64,000 nucleotides of DNA from Ziziphus jujuba (lineage: Eukaryota; Streptophyta; Magnoliopsida; Rosales; Rhamnaceae), in assembly GCF_031755915.1 (NCBI RefSeq), contig NC_083384.1:25685001-25749000 (forward strand), read 5' to 3'. Positions within the stretch are counted from its first letter, which is position 1; every line of letters begins with the position of its first letter. Positions 49,252 to 62,201 of this stretch are shown here, in pieces. A program made the position numbers and the translations under genes. The notes beneath the pieces are model-generated. The model was given only the letters and a program-made list of their open reading frames with translations, had not been told where the DNA came from and made no database searches.

Positions 49252-50495
49252 GTCTCATATGGGCCATAGTTGCCATTCAACATCACTTTTAATTTGTTAG
49301 CCAGTTTTAAATTTATAAAAAAAACTCTTTTCCCATTTTCCATTATTTTTAACACATTTGTAATTACTGGAAGTGTTAGACAGCGAATTTTAATTAAAGA
49401 AAAACCTTAAGAGGTCTAAGCAATATACTCTGCATTATTAAAGTAAGAGTTATGCAACACCTTTATATCAAATTATGTGGCAAAGAATTAAATAGAAACT
49501 AAATTTAAATGATTTTCATTCTAACTTCTTTTTTCATAGAAATATCAAATGATTTTCATTCTAATTTCTTTAGACATAGAAATATCAAATGATTTCATTC
49601 TAATTTCTTTTTTCAGCTAATTACAGAAATAGTTTTGATTTTATTGTGATTTAATTTACAGAGAATTGGTCAAGAAATTCAAGTCCAGGAGTAGAAAAGC
49701 TCTTTTACTTTATTTGCTTTTAGGGATTTACGGAAAGGGTGGTTTTATTGGTTGGATGAAGGGCATTTAAGGAACATAAAATTAATTGCATTGGCCAGAA
49801 CCTTTCCGCCTTTGGCAATAACATTGCCCTTATCTAACTATACCTTTTAAAAGTTAAGAGATTCACCTTAAATCAATAAGATGATTTTGCTACAATGAGC
49901 TTTTGTGAGCTTCAAATGCTTTTTCTGAGTTTAACTTGTTTAACACAAAAAAGAAAAAAAGAAAAAAATATTTCTCTTACGTTTTTCATCAGTTTTTCTT
50001 CATCTTTATTTGGCTTTATTGGTGTTGGTTAAAGCATGATATTTTAAATCTTTAACAGTTCAAACAAAACAAATGCACCAAATAAATCAAAACCGCACAT
50101 TTGATTAATTTTAATTATGGAAACACGATACTTAAGATCAAAGGATTTTAATCATAAAATTTAAACTATGAACAAAGAACTAGCTAAAGAAAATTATAAT
50201 AAGAATAAACTAAGTAGTGCAGATGGGGCCTATCAACGTTGAAGAGGCTTCAATTTATATTGGTGAATAGCTCCCAAGGATGCTTATTCTACTTCCCATG
50301 TGGGACTGGTGCACATCTCAATTTCCAAACCATCCATTCATACTTTTAAAATTCAAGGTATGTATTCTCATCTCCAAGAAATGTAGAGTAGTGCCATTTA
50401 TTTCAATAATCAAAATAGTATTTGAATAAATAAAATATTAAATTGGCAAAAATTTAGTCTTTTTCATATTAAATGCAAATTTTTTTCATGTTTAA
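49252..50495. other. Intergenic stretch containing a 40-bp tandem repeat
   Basis: No gene recognised. Contains the tandem repeat at 49507-49614. CTTCCCATGTGGGAC near 50297 resembles sequence often found near plant LTR elements, but no element could be defined. Confidence 0.5.
49507..49614. repeat. 40-bp tandem repeat, 2.7 copies
   Basis: The unit AAATGATTTTCATTCTAATT plus TCTTTTTTCATAGAAATATC starts at 49507, 49547 and 49587. The units differ at a few positions; the last is truncated. Confidence 0.9.
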
Positions 50496-51032
50496 TATAA
50501 CATCCCGATCCGAGAAAATGCCATGAATTCAAATTATTGACCAAGGTTGACTGGGGACCATGAAGGTCCCATAATTGACTTCTTATTGTGAGAGAAATTT
50601 TGTATTGGCCAAGTTACCATGACGAAATACCCATTGATACGAGTTCGTAGTCTACTAGTAGGTCAAAATCGAAGCTAAGGTTAAAAAGTTATAGTCCAAA
50701 CAATATATGATCCAAATTGATTGGTGAGTTCGGAGTTTACTTTTTATCCATATGAGTTTTGGTGTTGACCCATGAACTAAGTGATAGTGCTCATCACTAC
50801 GAGCTCGCAGACTGGTGGCATGTTCAATTTGAACCTACGATTAAAAAGTTATTGTGACATTTTCCTCGGGACTGACTTTATCTGGTAGTGAAAAGGCACC
50901 ACATGTCACATTTATAAAGATTCCACATATCACAACGAAAGAGGGACATATGCCATCTTAATAAAAAATTATTTGCTTTTTCTCTTTCTTTTTCTTTTTC
51001 TTTCTCCTTTTCCTCTCTCTCCTTTACACATG

Positions 51033-51084
51033 TGAAAAGACCTCTCTCTCTCTCTCTCTCTCCCTCTCTCTCCCTCTCTCTCCC
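51033..51084. repeat. (CT)n microsatellite in LTR copy B
   Basis: CT/CCCT run. The frames at 50878-51304 on both strands translate it as Arg/Glu or Ser/Leu repeats and are not genes. Confidence 0.9.
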
Positions 51085-51824
51085 CCCCCTTGGGTTGGCC
51101 GAAATTGATAAATTTCCAACCACCCATTTGTTACATGCATTGGCCGTCAGCATAGCCCAGTCGATGGAGATCTTGACCATGAAATTTCTTGGCCGGCCGA
51201 TCGGTGAGGCTTCCAGATCGCGTGTTAGAAGTCGGTGGCTGACACACCATCCGACCACCGGATTCCAACCATCATGGGCAACATTCTTGGTCCCTTCCCC
51301 CTAATTTGAGCCTTTTGAAGCTGATGGTGGCCTTCGTTTGCTCCAATTTGTGCTCGTTTATGGTGTACAAAGGGGGCGAGTTGGCAGCAGTTTTCGATGA
51401 GAATCCCAACCAACACCTGCGTAATCGAGCTCAAAGGAGGTTAGTTTCATGTTCCTTATCCACTTAGCTTTCTATTAGTATCCCATTTATGAATTTTGGT
51501 TTTGTATTTGGAAAATTGCTAATTTTTGAGTGAATTTTGTATATGTTTGTGTGTGTGTTTATATATATATATACATGCGTGTATGAATATATACATGCAT
51601 ATATATATATATATATATTTGTTTAAATATATGTTTGGTGAAAGCTTTTGTACATACATATCAATATATATATATATATATGTGGACATTTATACTTGTT
51701 AAAGGTTTGTATGTATATATTTAAATGTATGAATATACATATATATATATATGTGTGTGTGTGTGTGAATATATGTATGAATATCTATAGATGAATATAT
51801 TTATATATATATATATATACATAT

Positions 51825-51857
<33 letters not shown>

Positions 51858-53379
51858 ACTTACTTGCTAAAAGGTTATACATATGTGTATGTGTGTGTGT
51901 GAATGTATATTTTGTGTTATTTAACATTTTGAAAAGTATTATGCACATTTTAAAAATTAAGAAAACTGTTATTAATTTAATTATGCTATTTTATGTGATT
52001 TAAATATATATGTTATATAATATTTATTACATGGTTTGAAAAAATTAATTGTGTTTATTTATTGTTATATTTATTTTGTATGATAAATTATATTTATGTG
52101 AAATCAAATTATATGTGAATTTTATGTGATTTAGTATAATTTTTGCATAAATAAATTTTAATGATTTAAGAAGAATAATAAATTTTAGTGTATAAAATAT
52201 GATGTGTATTTAGATGATCGCGAAATTGAAATTATTTTGGAAGAAATTAATTTTATGAAATTGTTGGATTTATATGGTTGTTTAAAAGAAAATATGAAAT
52301 TTTATGGATTTAGTAAAGTTGTATAAACTCGGTTGTATTTTATCAAATCTTGATATTTATTATATTGTAAAATTTTTATAGTTTTTAGATACACCATATA
52401 GTATTGGTGTTCTTTATTATATTGTTGATTAGTATGTAAGTATGTATGGTCATCCTATAGGAGTTACGAACCTGAGGATTGGCAAGTATACTTGCATAGT
52501 GAGCATCAGCTGCCTCCCTTCTTCACTGCAGGATGATTGTTTATTATATTATGGTTGTCCTGTGAGAGTCATAGACCTAAAAGTTGGCAAATATACTTGC
52601 ATAATGAGCATTAGCTGCCCCTTTCCTTGGCTGTAGGATAGTTGTTAATTATTTTATGGATCAGTGAGCAAGTTATATTCAGGGTCGTCTTTTGTGAGTT
52701 GTGGTGAGAGAAGATAAGCAAGTATAATGCAGAGTGAGCACCAGCCATATCCCCCTTTGACCGCAAGATGACTATCATTACGGATTAGCGTGCATATATG
52801 TATGGCCATCCTGTGGAAGTTATTGGCCTGAGGTATGGCAAGTATAATGCACAACGAGCATCGACCGCCCTCCCCTCAATCGAAGGATGATTGTTTTAGA
52901 CATGACAAGTTATTAGCAATTGATGCCGTGGGACACTAAGGCTACCGATTTCAAGTTTCTCTTTTTAACCTCTCCATCAGATAGTGCTCGGGAAGCCAGA
53001 TACTGTCTGCACCACTGGTATATCGTATAGTGCATCAAGTATCTTTTTCATATATACATATATGTTTCGTCTATATGTACCACACCATATGGTGACAAAA
53101 ATCCGATTCGGCCTGTAATTACCTTAGCCTTGCAATGTTGTTGCCTATGAGTCCAGTGGGTCCGATAGCCATTATAGGCAACTACTCCGAATTGTATTGG
53201 TTGCAGTGTGCTTGCAACATTTGATATTATTGGATTGCATATTAACATGTTATATGGTATCGTACGTAACTCCTTTACGTTTGTGCATATTTCATAATAT
53301 ATTTATTGATTTTAAAATTTTATTTTACTTTATTTTAGTTTATCTTATCTTTTCATGATTATGATTTTCTATTAGTATC

Positions 53380-53389
<10 letters not shown>

Positions 53390-53424
<35 letters not shown>

Positions 53425-53882
53425 AATTATTAATTGTAATGGGATTATTATTATTTGTTGATAATGACTTACTATTACATTTTTTTAATTATTACTATTT
53501 TTCATTATTATTGTTACTATTATCGTTATTGTTATTATTATTATTGTTGTTGTTGTTGTTACTATTTTTAGTATTATTATTATTATTATTATTTATCAAT
53601 GATATTATTTTTAATTATTATTGTAGTTGTTATTATGGATTATTGTTATTATTATTATTGTTATTAATATTGTTATTATTATTATTATTATTATTATCAT
53701 TATTATTATTAGTTTTCATTATTCTTATTAATATTATTATTATTATTATTATTATTGCAAATTATTATAGTATTTATTATTATTATTATTATTATTATTA
53801 GACAGTACCCTTCAGGCAAGTATCGCAGTCTTTTGGCAAGTGTAGTAACTTTCGGTCAAGCTTGGTAGCCCTCGGACAAGTT
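53390..53882 (+). repeat. (TTA)n tract and ~20-bp minisatellite, unit 1
   Basis: Long TTA/ATT trinucleotide repeats, then GGCAAGTATCGCAGTCTTTT-like units to about 53882. Repeated in unit 2 (about 54900-55340) and unit 3 (about 57370-57930). The 120-residue Leu-rich frame at 53439-53801 is its translation. Confidence 0.9.
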
Positions 53883-54301
53883 GTATTATTATTATTATTA
53901 ATATTACAATTACTATTGTTGTTTTATTATCTTTTAACATATATTTATGCATTTTGTATGTTTATAAAACGATATAAAAATATAATACTGTACTAAGTGG
54001 GTAGTGTGAATGGACATTAATATTTAAAGGTGTTCTTTGTTTATTAAATTATTTATAGTATATATCTTTATACTTTGTTGCTGCCTTTTGTGGAAATTGT
54101 TGTAGTAAGGTGGTATGATATAGGAGTATTTTTTTGCAGAGAAATTTTAGGGCATGTTCAACCATTAGGTGATATACTGCCATATTTTTTGTAGGACGGT
54201 CTAATAAGGTTTTCTCTAGGATGAGGATTTATCTAGGATTCCGATAAGAGATTTTGGATGGGTCCTGACATTGAATGAAAGATGTAATAAGAATAATAAA
54301 G

Positions 54302-54760
54302 CTAATGGCTGATCCAAAAATTTTGGTGAGGGGGAGTCAAGTTAGATTGCTAATGTTTTAGGGAAGTCAACATCTACATACTACATAGGGGTAAGTTTGA
54401 GACATATTAACTTGGATAGAAAGAAAATTTTTTATTAAAGAAGATAGAGATTATACAATATACATTATTTATTTATTTATTTATTGGCTAAAATGCACTT
54501 TGATATCTTTTATATTCACCAATTTTTAACTTAGGGGCTGTAGAAAAAGAAAAAAGAAAATTTAACATTTAGTACCCTCTATTATTGAAAAAGTCAAATT
54601 TTAACATTTACTATTAAAAATTAATTTAATAAATTTAGTTTTCTAAATTTTTCTTCCAATTTTTGGGATTATTCTAATTGTTCAAATAATTATGAAACTT
54701 AAAAATTAAAACGAGTTGTTTTATCCTTCTTCTTCTCCATCTTCTTCTTCTTCATTGCAA
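54302..54760 (+). repeat. Repeat of unknown class flanking LTR B, present three times here and once inverted
   Basis: Begins CTAATGGCTGATCC (CCAATGGCGGATCC in the copies at 55759 and 58358), passes TTTTAACTTAGGGGCTGTA and ends in a TTCTTCTTC tract. An inverted relative lies at 59756-60869. The GGCGGATCC start resembles ends of some plant hAT-type elements. Without a second end or target duplication I leave the class open. Confidence 0.5.
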
Positions 54761-56226
54761 CTTAAGGTTCCAATCCAATGGCATTTGTGAATTTTCAATC
54801 GCCAATAGCTTCCAGCCTTTGATCTTGACAAGCTTTCAATCAATATATTTATTGATTTTAAAATTATATTTTACTTTATTTTAGTTTATCTTATCTTTTC
54901 GTGATAATGATTTTTTATTATTATCTTTATTTGTTATTATTACTATTATTACTATTTATCATTATTATTGTTATTAGTATTGTTATTGTTATTATTATTA
55001 TTGTTCTTGTTGTACTATTTTTAGTATTATTATTATTTATCATTAATATTATTGTTAATTATTATTGCAGTTGTTATTATGGATTATTGTGATTATTATT
55101 GTTGTTATTAATATTGTTATTTTTACAATTATTATTGTTCATTATTCTTTTTCATATTATTATTATTATCATTATTGTAAATTATTATTGTATTTATTAT
55201 TATTATGATTATTTTTATTGTTATTATCATGTATTTTTACTATTATTATTATTATTATTATTATTAGATAATAGTATTGCAGCCTTCAGGCAAGTGTAGG
55301 AGCTTTCAATAAAGCTTAGTAGCCCTCGGGCAAGTTGTACTATTATTATTGTTAGTTTATCATCTTTTTATCTATATTTATGCATTTGGTATGTTTATAA
55401 AACGATACAGAAATGTAATACAGTACTAAGTGGGTGGTGTGGACGGACACGAATATTTAAAGGTGTTATTTGTTTATTAAAGTATTTCTAGTATATATTC
55501 TTATATTTTGTTATTGAAGTGCTGCCTTTTGTTGAAATTGTTGCAGTAAGGTGGGAGAAATAAGATGGTATGATATAGGAGTGTATTTTTGTGCAGCGAA
55601 TTTTTGGGGCATGCTCAACCATTAGGGGATATATTGTTGGATTTTCTATAGAACGGTCTGATAAGGTTTCCCTTAGGATCAAAGCTTATCTAGGATTCCA
55701 ATAAGGGATTCTGGATGAGTCCTGATATTAAATGAAAGATGTAATAAGAATATTAAAGCCAATGGCGGATCCAAAAATTTTGGTGAGGTGGAGTCGAGTT
55801 AGAATGCTAATGTTTTAGGGAAGTCAACATCTACATACTACATAGGGGCAAGTTTGAGACATATTAACTTGGATAGAAAGAAAAAAAAATATATATTATA
55901 AAAGAAGATGGAGATTATACTCTTTACTCTTTACATTATTATTATTATTATTTTTTTTTTGGCTACAATGCATTTTGATATCTTTTATATTTATGAATTT
56001 TTAACATTTAATACCCACTATTATTGAAAAAGTCAAATTTTAACACTTACTGTTAAAAATTAATTCAATAAATTTAGTTTTCTAAATTTTTCTTCCAATT
56101 TTTGGGATTATTCTAATTGTTAAAATAATTATGAAACTTACAAATTAAAACGAGTTGTTTTATCCTTCTTCTTCTCCATCTTCTTCTTCTTCATTGCAAC
56201 TTAAGGCTCCAATCCAATGGTGTATG

Positions 56227-57258
56227 TGATACAACCTAGGACGATCTGTTCCTAAATCCGTATTATATTAGCCCGGATCACGATTAAGTTCAAGTTCTAA
56301 TGGATTGATCTCAACCCCTAACCAACTTATGATTAGAAACCTTGGTATAATGTAGATGCCACAATAGGTGAGGAATATTATTAATGGTGTGTTCTTCCTA
56401 AAAAACAAGCCCTTTTAAAGGCTAAGAGAAAAAAAAAAATCCCTAAAACTAAAGGAAAAAACCAGCCAATAGGATTAGGAAACTAAGCATGGCCGAATTT
56501 TCTCTCTCCTTTCCTAAACTAATTTGGATTAATTAATTTCTTTATTTTGAATTAGGAATTAATTAATTTATAATGAAAATAATAAAATAATAACTTGCCT
56601 AAACTTATTTATCCAGCAAATAAATAAATAAAAACTAAGAAGTAAAGGTAATTTCCTAAAACAAAAAATAGAAACCAAATTAGTAAACTAAAATACTAGC
56701 TTTTTGACTAAGTTGACTTTGACCAATTTTCAATCAATTTAAGCTCCAAATCAGCTTCTATATGCTTTGTAGGATGCCAAATAAGATTATTATGGAGTCC
56801 CACACGTTGCCCTTGTTTGGAGGAAAAAGAAAAAGCCAACTCAGCAAAATACAATAAAGCTAGCAAATAATATAGCAAAGACGGGCCATTTTCTCTCTCA
56901 TGCGCACACCACTTAAATGACCAGCAAAGCTTCTGTCTTGACCAGTTCCCATGACTTCTTAGTGATATCAAGTGAATTTAAGAAGATTTGAACCTATTTT
57001 CTGTTGTCTGGAATCCATAAATGCACAAAAACCGCTACTCAGGTCCGTATCGGCTTCCACCATTTATATGCTCAAAATAGGTCTTCAATCTTCGGGTATG
57101 GACGGACCCTTTTGGGAATGAATTACTCCCTGAATAAAGGCAGCCAGATTGTCCTTAAACTTTTTAGCTTGAGCCTTAGTGATCGGTCCGGTCTTCATCC
57201 GTATCGGGTTGGCACCCCAGCGGTTGTCGATTGTGCGAGTTCGGGCGGATTCGCATCA
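56227..57258 (-). mobile_element. Solo LTR of the gypsy-2 family inside tandem unit 2
   Basis: Plus-strand ends TGATACAACCTAGGACGATC and GGCGGATTCGCATCA. 1032 bp. Flanks GTATG (56222-56226) and GTTTG (57259-57263). The uninterrupted site is visible in unit 3 (GGCGTTTGTGAATTTTC near 58818) and, with one change, in unit 1 (GGCATTTGTGAATTTTC). This shows the original pentamer was GTTTG and the left one has since mutated. The minus strand still encodes TGPITKAQAKKFKDNL and FIQGVIHSQK. The plus-strand frame 57004-57477 is antisense to this. Confidence 0.93.
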
Positions 57259-58875
57259 GTTTGTGAATTTTCAATCGCCAATAGCTTCCAGCCTTTGATC
57301 TTGACAAGCTTTCAATCAATATATTTATTGATTTTAAAGTTTTATTTTACTTTATTTTGGTTTATCTTATCTTTTCATTATTATGATTTTCTATTATTAT
57401 CTTTATTTGTTGTTGTTGTTATTATTATTATTATTATTATTAATTGTTATGGGATTATTATTATTTGTCGACAATGACTTACTCATATATTTTTTAATTA
57501 TTACTACTATTTATCATTATTATTGCTATTAGTATCGTTATTGTTATTACTATTATTGTTATTGTTGTTACTATTTTTAGTATTATTATTATTTATCATT
57601 GATATTGTTGTTAAGTATTATTGTAGCTGTTATTATGGATTATTGTGATTATTATTATTGTTAGTAATATTGTTATTGTTATTAATATTATTTATTATTT
57701 TATTATTATTAATTTTCATTATTCTTATTAATATTATTATTATCATTATTGCGAATAATTATTGTATTTATTATCATTATTATTATTTATTATGATCTTT
57801 TTTATTGTTATTATCATGCATTTGTACTATTATTATTATTATTATTAGACTGTAGCCTTTGGATAAGTATCGCAGTCTTCGGGCAGGTGTAGTAGCTTTC
57901 AGTAAAGCTTGGTAGCCCTCGAACAAGTTGTACTATTATTATTATTAATATTACTATTATTATTGTTAGTTTATCATCTTTTTATCTATAATTATGCATT
58001 TGGTATGTTTGTAAAACGATATAGAAATCTAATACCATACTAAGTGGGTGGTGTTGACGGACATGAATATTTAAAGGTGTTCTTTGTTTATTAAATTATT
58101 TCTAGTATATATTCTTATACTTTGTTATTGATATGCTGTATTTTGTGGAAATTGTTGGAGTAAGGTGGTATGATATAGGAGTGCATTTTGTGGAGGAAAT
58201 TTTTGGAACATGCTCAATTGTTAGAGGATATACTGCCGGATATTCTGTAGAACGGTTCGATAAGGTTTTCCCTAGGATCAGGGTTTATATTAGATTCCAA
58301 TAAGAGATTCTGAATGGATTTTGACAGTGAATGAATAATGTAATAAGAATATTAAAGCCAATGGCGGATCCAAAAATTTTGGGCATGGGGAGTCAAGTTT
58401 TAGGGAAGTCAACATCTACATACTACATAGGGGCAAGTTTGAGACATATTAACTTGGATAGAAAGAAAAAAAATATATATTATAAAAGAAGATGGAGATT
58501 ATACTCTATACATTATTTATTTATTTATTTTTTGGCTACAATGCGCCTTGATATATTTTATATTCACCAACTTTTAACTTAGGGGCTATAAAAAAAATTT
58601 AACATTTAATACCATCTATTTTTGAAAAAGTCAAAATTTTAACATTTACTTTTAAAAATTGATTCAATAAATTTAGTTTTCTAAATTTGACTTCCAATTT
58701 TTGGGATTATTCTTATTGTTAAAATAATTATGAAACTTAAAAATTAAAACGAGTCGTTTTATCCTTCTTCCTCTCCATCTTCTTTTTTTTGTTGCAACTT
58801 AAGGCTCCAATCCAGTGGCGTTTGTGAATTTTCGATCGCCATTAGCTTCCACCCTTTGATCTTGACAATCTTTCA

Positions 58876-59755
58876 GAGTGAATTGGTTGGTTAATTATGG
58901 TGGGAAGTCTTGCCGATAAGTTTATAGGCATTCTTTTTTAGTTTTACAATTGGGGTGGCCTGAATCCATTTGAGAAGTAGGCAAGGTTCTAATCTCGGTG
59001 TGTTTAGGGGACTTAAGGGTTGGACCAATGTTGAAAATCATGTCCCTCAAATTTCTCTCTACCTTAACTCAAAGGCTAAAAATTAAAATCTCTTCAACTT
59101 CTCATTTTGTAAAGAAATTTTTGATTCTCTAGATCTCACTCGCAACTGTGGTTGCTTTGCCGACATGTATGGTAGAAAAGTGGGGCATTTTGTTTGTGTT
59201 GCTTAGTGTTGACATATATTATGAAAATATATGCAAATACATGTAGTTCTAATATCTGTAATAAAATATACAAAATTGAATCAAAATAAAATAATGAATC
59301 GGTGGGACATAACTAATATCTATAATAAAATAATGAACCGACGGTTTTCGACGATCGTCTTCTAGGATACAACAGAATCTCTAAAACTTTTGGACGCAGT
59401 CCCATCAAAGCTTTCCCTCAAAATGTCAGTATATCTCCGTTTTACCACTCTACTATGCAAAAAATGCAAGAAAAAATATTTTCTTTCTACTTTTTCCACA
59501 AAACAACGTGAGTGTGAGAGATTGTACTATCTTTTTCTTTTCTTTTCCTTTTCCTTGCTCAGAAAGCCAATAACGGCAAAACAATAAAATTCATTTAAGA
59601 CCCATTAATACCATAAAGCCCATTAAAGTCAAAACCATTCAACTTCAAAACGTTTAACATGATACACTTAGGTTTGAATATATAACAAAAGTAAAAGTTT
59701 TTAAAGTTTACAAGTTCAAAAATTATTTTTACGAGTTCGATAGGATGGTTGGATT
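58876..59755. other. Intergenic stretch, nothing recognised
   Basis: This is the single-copy continuation of the DNA flanking the tandem array. A plus-strand frame of 65 residues at 59390-59587 has no motif. No gene supported. Confidence 0.5.
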
Positions 59756-60869
59756 CAATAAAGAAGAAGAAGAAGAAGAAGGAAGAAGAAGAAGAAGATG
59801 GAGAAGAAGAAGGATAAAAAGGCGTGGTCTGATTTTTTTTTTTTTTGTGTTTTATTATTTTTTTCTTAAAATAATTACAAAAATTAAAACGAAAATCAGA
59901 AAAAGAAATTTATTGGTAATGTGAGTAGCATATGACCAATTTTTAATGGTAAATATTAAAATTTGATGGTTTTGGTAATAGAGGGTATTAAATATTAAAA
60001 TTTTTTTACAGCCCCTAAGTTAAAACTTGATGAACATAGAGAACATTAAAGTGCATTTTGGCCTTATTCATTTGTTAGACATGGGATATTTGAATTCGAA
60101 ATCATTGTTCAAGAAAATTCATGGCTTTGTTATTGGTTATTGCCACAAGGGTCTCCAAAAATCCAATTTTAAATATTAAAAAAAACTTATTTTATATAAT
60201 AAGTTAAAAATATTCATCAAAGAAATAAAACAAAAATAGTATTCGCATGCCTAGCCAAGATATATAATCATTAAGAATGCGTCTCCAAGCTCAGAGTTAA
60301 CCTTGACACAGATGAAAATATCGCCTCTCACAAGTTGTAATAAAAAAAAAAATGTTTAAACAAAAGTAAACATAACTAATTACAAAATTAATTAAAATAA
60401 ATATTTGGTGTGAATACCAAAATTGAAGAGAAAAAAAAATTAATAAATAAAATAAAAAGATAACAACTTAAAATTCTATTAAGAGAAAAATATAGTGTTA
60501 ATTGCAAACTTAAAAAGGTCAAACAAATATACATGAAATGAATTATCAAAAATTTAATACATAAATTAAAATTAGAATTAAATATGCAAATGCAAAACTA
60601 CAATATTTATTATCTTTTTCATTATAAAATATCAAATATTTTGCATTATCTTCATAAAGTTATTTAAAAGCTTTAAATATTAAATTCAGAAGGTCAACAA
60701 ATTAAATTTAGAAGGTCCATAAATTATATTTTAGATCTTGATGTTATTTTTTTGGATGGGCCAAGTATGATTATTTTCGTAAAAGCCATTAAATATACAT
60801 GTATATAACAGGGGGATTTCAAAATTTTGGCGGGGTTGTGGACGTGCTCCCCTCTCCTATCCGCCTCTG
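59756..60869 (-). repeat. Inverted relative of the repeat flanking LTR B
   Basis: On the minus strand it starts CAGAGGCGGATAGGAGAGG at 60869. In its second half it follows the 54478-54760 sequence: AAAATGCACTTTAATG, TTTTAACTTAGGGGCTGTA, TACCCTCTATTA, TTTTTATCCTTCTTCTTCTC, ending in the (TTC)n tract at 59761-59815. The first half is more diverged or different. Confidence 0.6.
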
Positions 60870-62196
60870 ATTAAACTAAAATAAATAAACAAAATTGCAG
60901 TGGATAAATAAAAGAGAAATCATGTCTTTTGGGATTAAATGATAAGTGAAACTCAAAATAAGCATTTGTAGCTCACAATAAGAAGCGCATTATAGCAAAA
61001 CTTCCAACAAGATAATTACAAATCATTTTTTAGAATAGCTCGAGTAAAAATAACCACTAATAATAAATATTAAATTTTATATTCTATTATGTTTAAACTT
61101 GATAAAATTTCTACATGAATTCATATGATATTATAAATGTTCAGGATTACAATACTGGGATCCATAAAAGTGCCAATATAGTATATCACCATATATTATC
61201 AGATCTAATTATGTCTTAAATTTCCTTCTTCAACTTATTAATAATAATAAAAAAAAAAGGTTTACAAAAAAAGAATAATAATTTCATATTCTTTTGCTAC
61301 ATCAGCTATTAAACAAATTGGTAAATTAATATTCGGTACCTTTAGCATTATTCAAAGTTATAATATATCACTTTATTTTATGCTCGTTTAGTAAATTAAC
61401 ACCGCACCACCACTGTATAAGAAGATAAAAGTATTATTTATGGAAAATATTTTCAGAGGAACCTATATATTTTGACTTTGATTGGTAAGTAAGACAAAGG
61501 TTCATTGTTACAAGGTCAAAATCAATTGAATCCTTAATTTGTACCACATACAGCAAAGGGCCATTGACGTACTGTAATTTATAATATCACAAGACAAATA
61601 TTATTTTAATGATAAATTATAATTGGATGGCGTTATTTGGCACTTGAGTTTTCTCCCCTTCCACAGTATTTACTTTGCAATGTCTATATTACTGGCCCTT
61701 TAATTTTCATAATTTTAAAAAATAAAAATGAAAAATTGATCCTAACAATTAAGGCATTAAAAAAAAAAGAAAAAAAAAAAGAGCGTAAGAATTTTTAGCT
61801 CTCGCCAAAACCATCTGCCGGTCAATATGTTTTTGCATGCAATGCTAAAGCATCAAAATAAAACAACCAAAATCCTTAATTTTCTATCTTCAACCAAATG
61901 CAAGAAGCAAAGAAATACTGAGACAAACATGGTGCCTTTAAGCCTAAAATTTGATGAAAGAAATTAAGAATGAAAAGAAAGTTCAAAACCAGGTTGCAGT
62001 CAGTGATTTACGAACTCGTCTAGGACATTTTTTTTTTTTTCATGAATTTGGGTTTTTGACAAGATGATAAGTCAAGGTTTCACTAGATCATGAAAATTTA
62101 AACTCAAGCCTATCCTAAATTATATAAAGAACATAGAAGTAAAATTTGCTATCTCCACTTTCACAGTTCAAACTTTCCAGGTTGGATTAATAGATA
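60870..62196. other. AT-rich intergenic stretch, nothing recognised
   Basis: No coding or structural feature seen beyond poly-A/poly-T runs. Confidence 0.5.
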
Positions 62197-62201
62197 TTAT
62201 T
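62197..62201. repeat. Target site duplication TTATT, left side of the TRIM
   Basis: TTATT here and again at 62635-62639. Confidence 0.85.

Larger units (their letters stand above)
50496..54270 (+). mobile_element. LTR copy B of the ~3.8-kb family
   Basis: Starts TATAACATCCCGATCCGAG (TG decayed to TA) and ends GGGTCCTGACA. 3775 bp. Flanks TTTAA (50491-50495) and TTGAA (54271-54275) agree at 4 of 5. It keeps all family landmarks in order: CT tract (51033-51084), TA tracts (51600-51850), tandem block (52443-52880), TTA tract (53390-53800) and minisatellite (53811-53882). Its last ~975 bp form the first part of a tandem triplication. Confidence 0.85.
53296..58875 (+). repeat. Three-unit segmental tandem duplication, ~1.5-kb units
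   Basis: The units start at 53296, 54842 and 57318, each with AATATATTTATTGATTTTAAA. Each runs through the 3' quarter of LTR B, its TCCTGACA end, and about 0.57 kb of flanking DNA (AATGGCGGATCCAAAAATTT, then TTTTATCCTTCTTCTTCTCC, then GACAAGCTTTCA). Unit lengths are 1546, 1439 (without the inserted LTR) and about 1558. The flank continues beyond unit 3 at 58876, so unequal exchange from a single LTR end is the simplest origin. Confidence 0.9.

Noticed and set aside
50878..51304. 126- and 90-residue frames on opposite strands with Arg/Glu or Ser/Leu repeats
   Set aside because: They are built on the CT microsatellite and share their position with similar frames in the other LTR copies. No domain.
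53439..53801. 120-residue leucine-rich reading frame, possible membrane protein
   Set aside because: It is the translation of a (TTA/ATT)n tract inside LTR copy B. Similar frames at 6997-7221, 16613-16816 (minus), 54901-55299 and 57004-57477 arise in the same repeats or in LTR antisense.
57004..57477. 157-residue plus-strand reading frame
   Set aside because: Its first part is antisense to the pol tail carried in the solo LTR and its last part is TTA repeat translation.
58790..58900. Minus-strand frame starting MAIENSQTPLDWSL in tandem unit 3, a possible captured gene start
   Set aside because: The ATG is absent in units 1 and 2, the frame soon runs into the (GAA)n tract, and no family is recognised.
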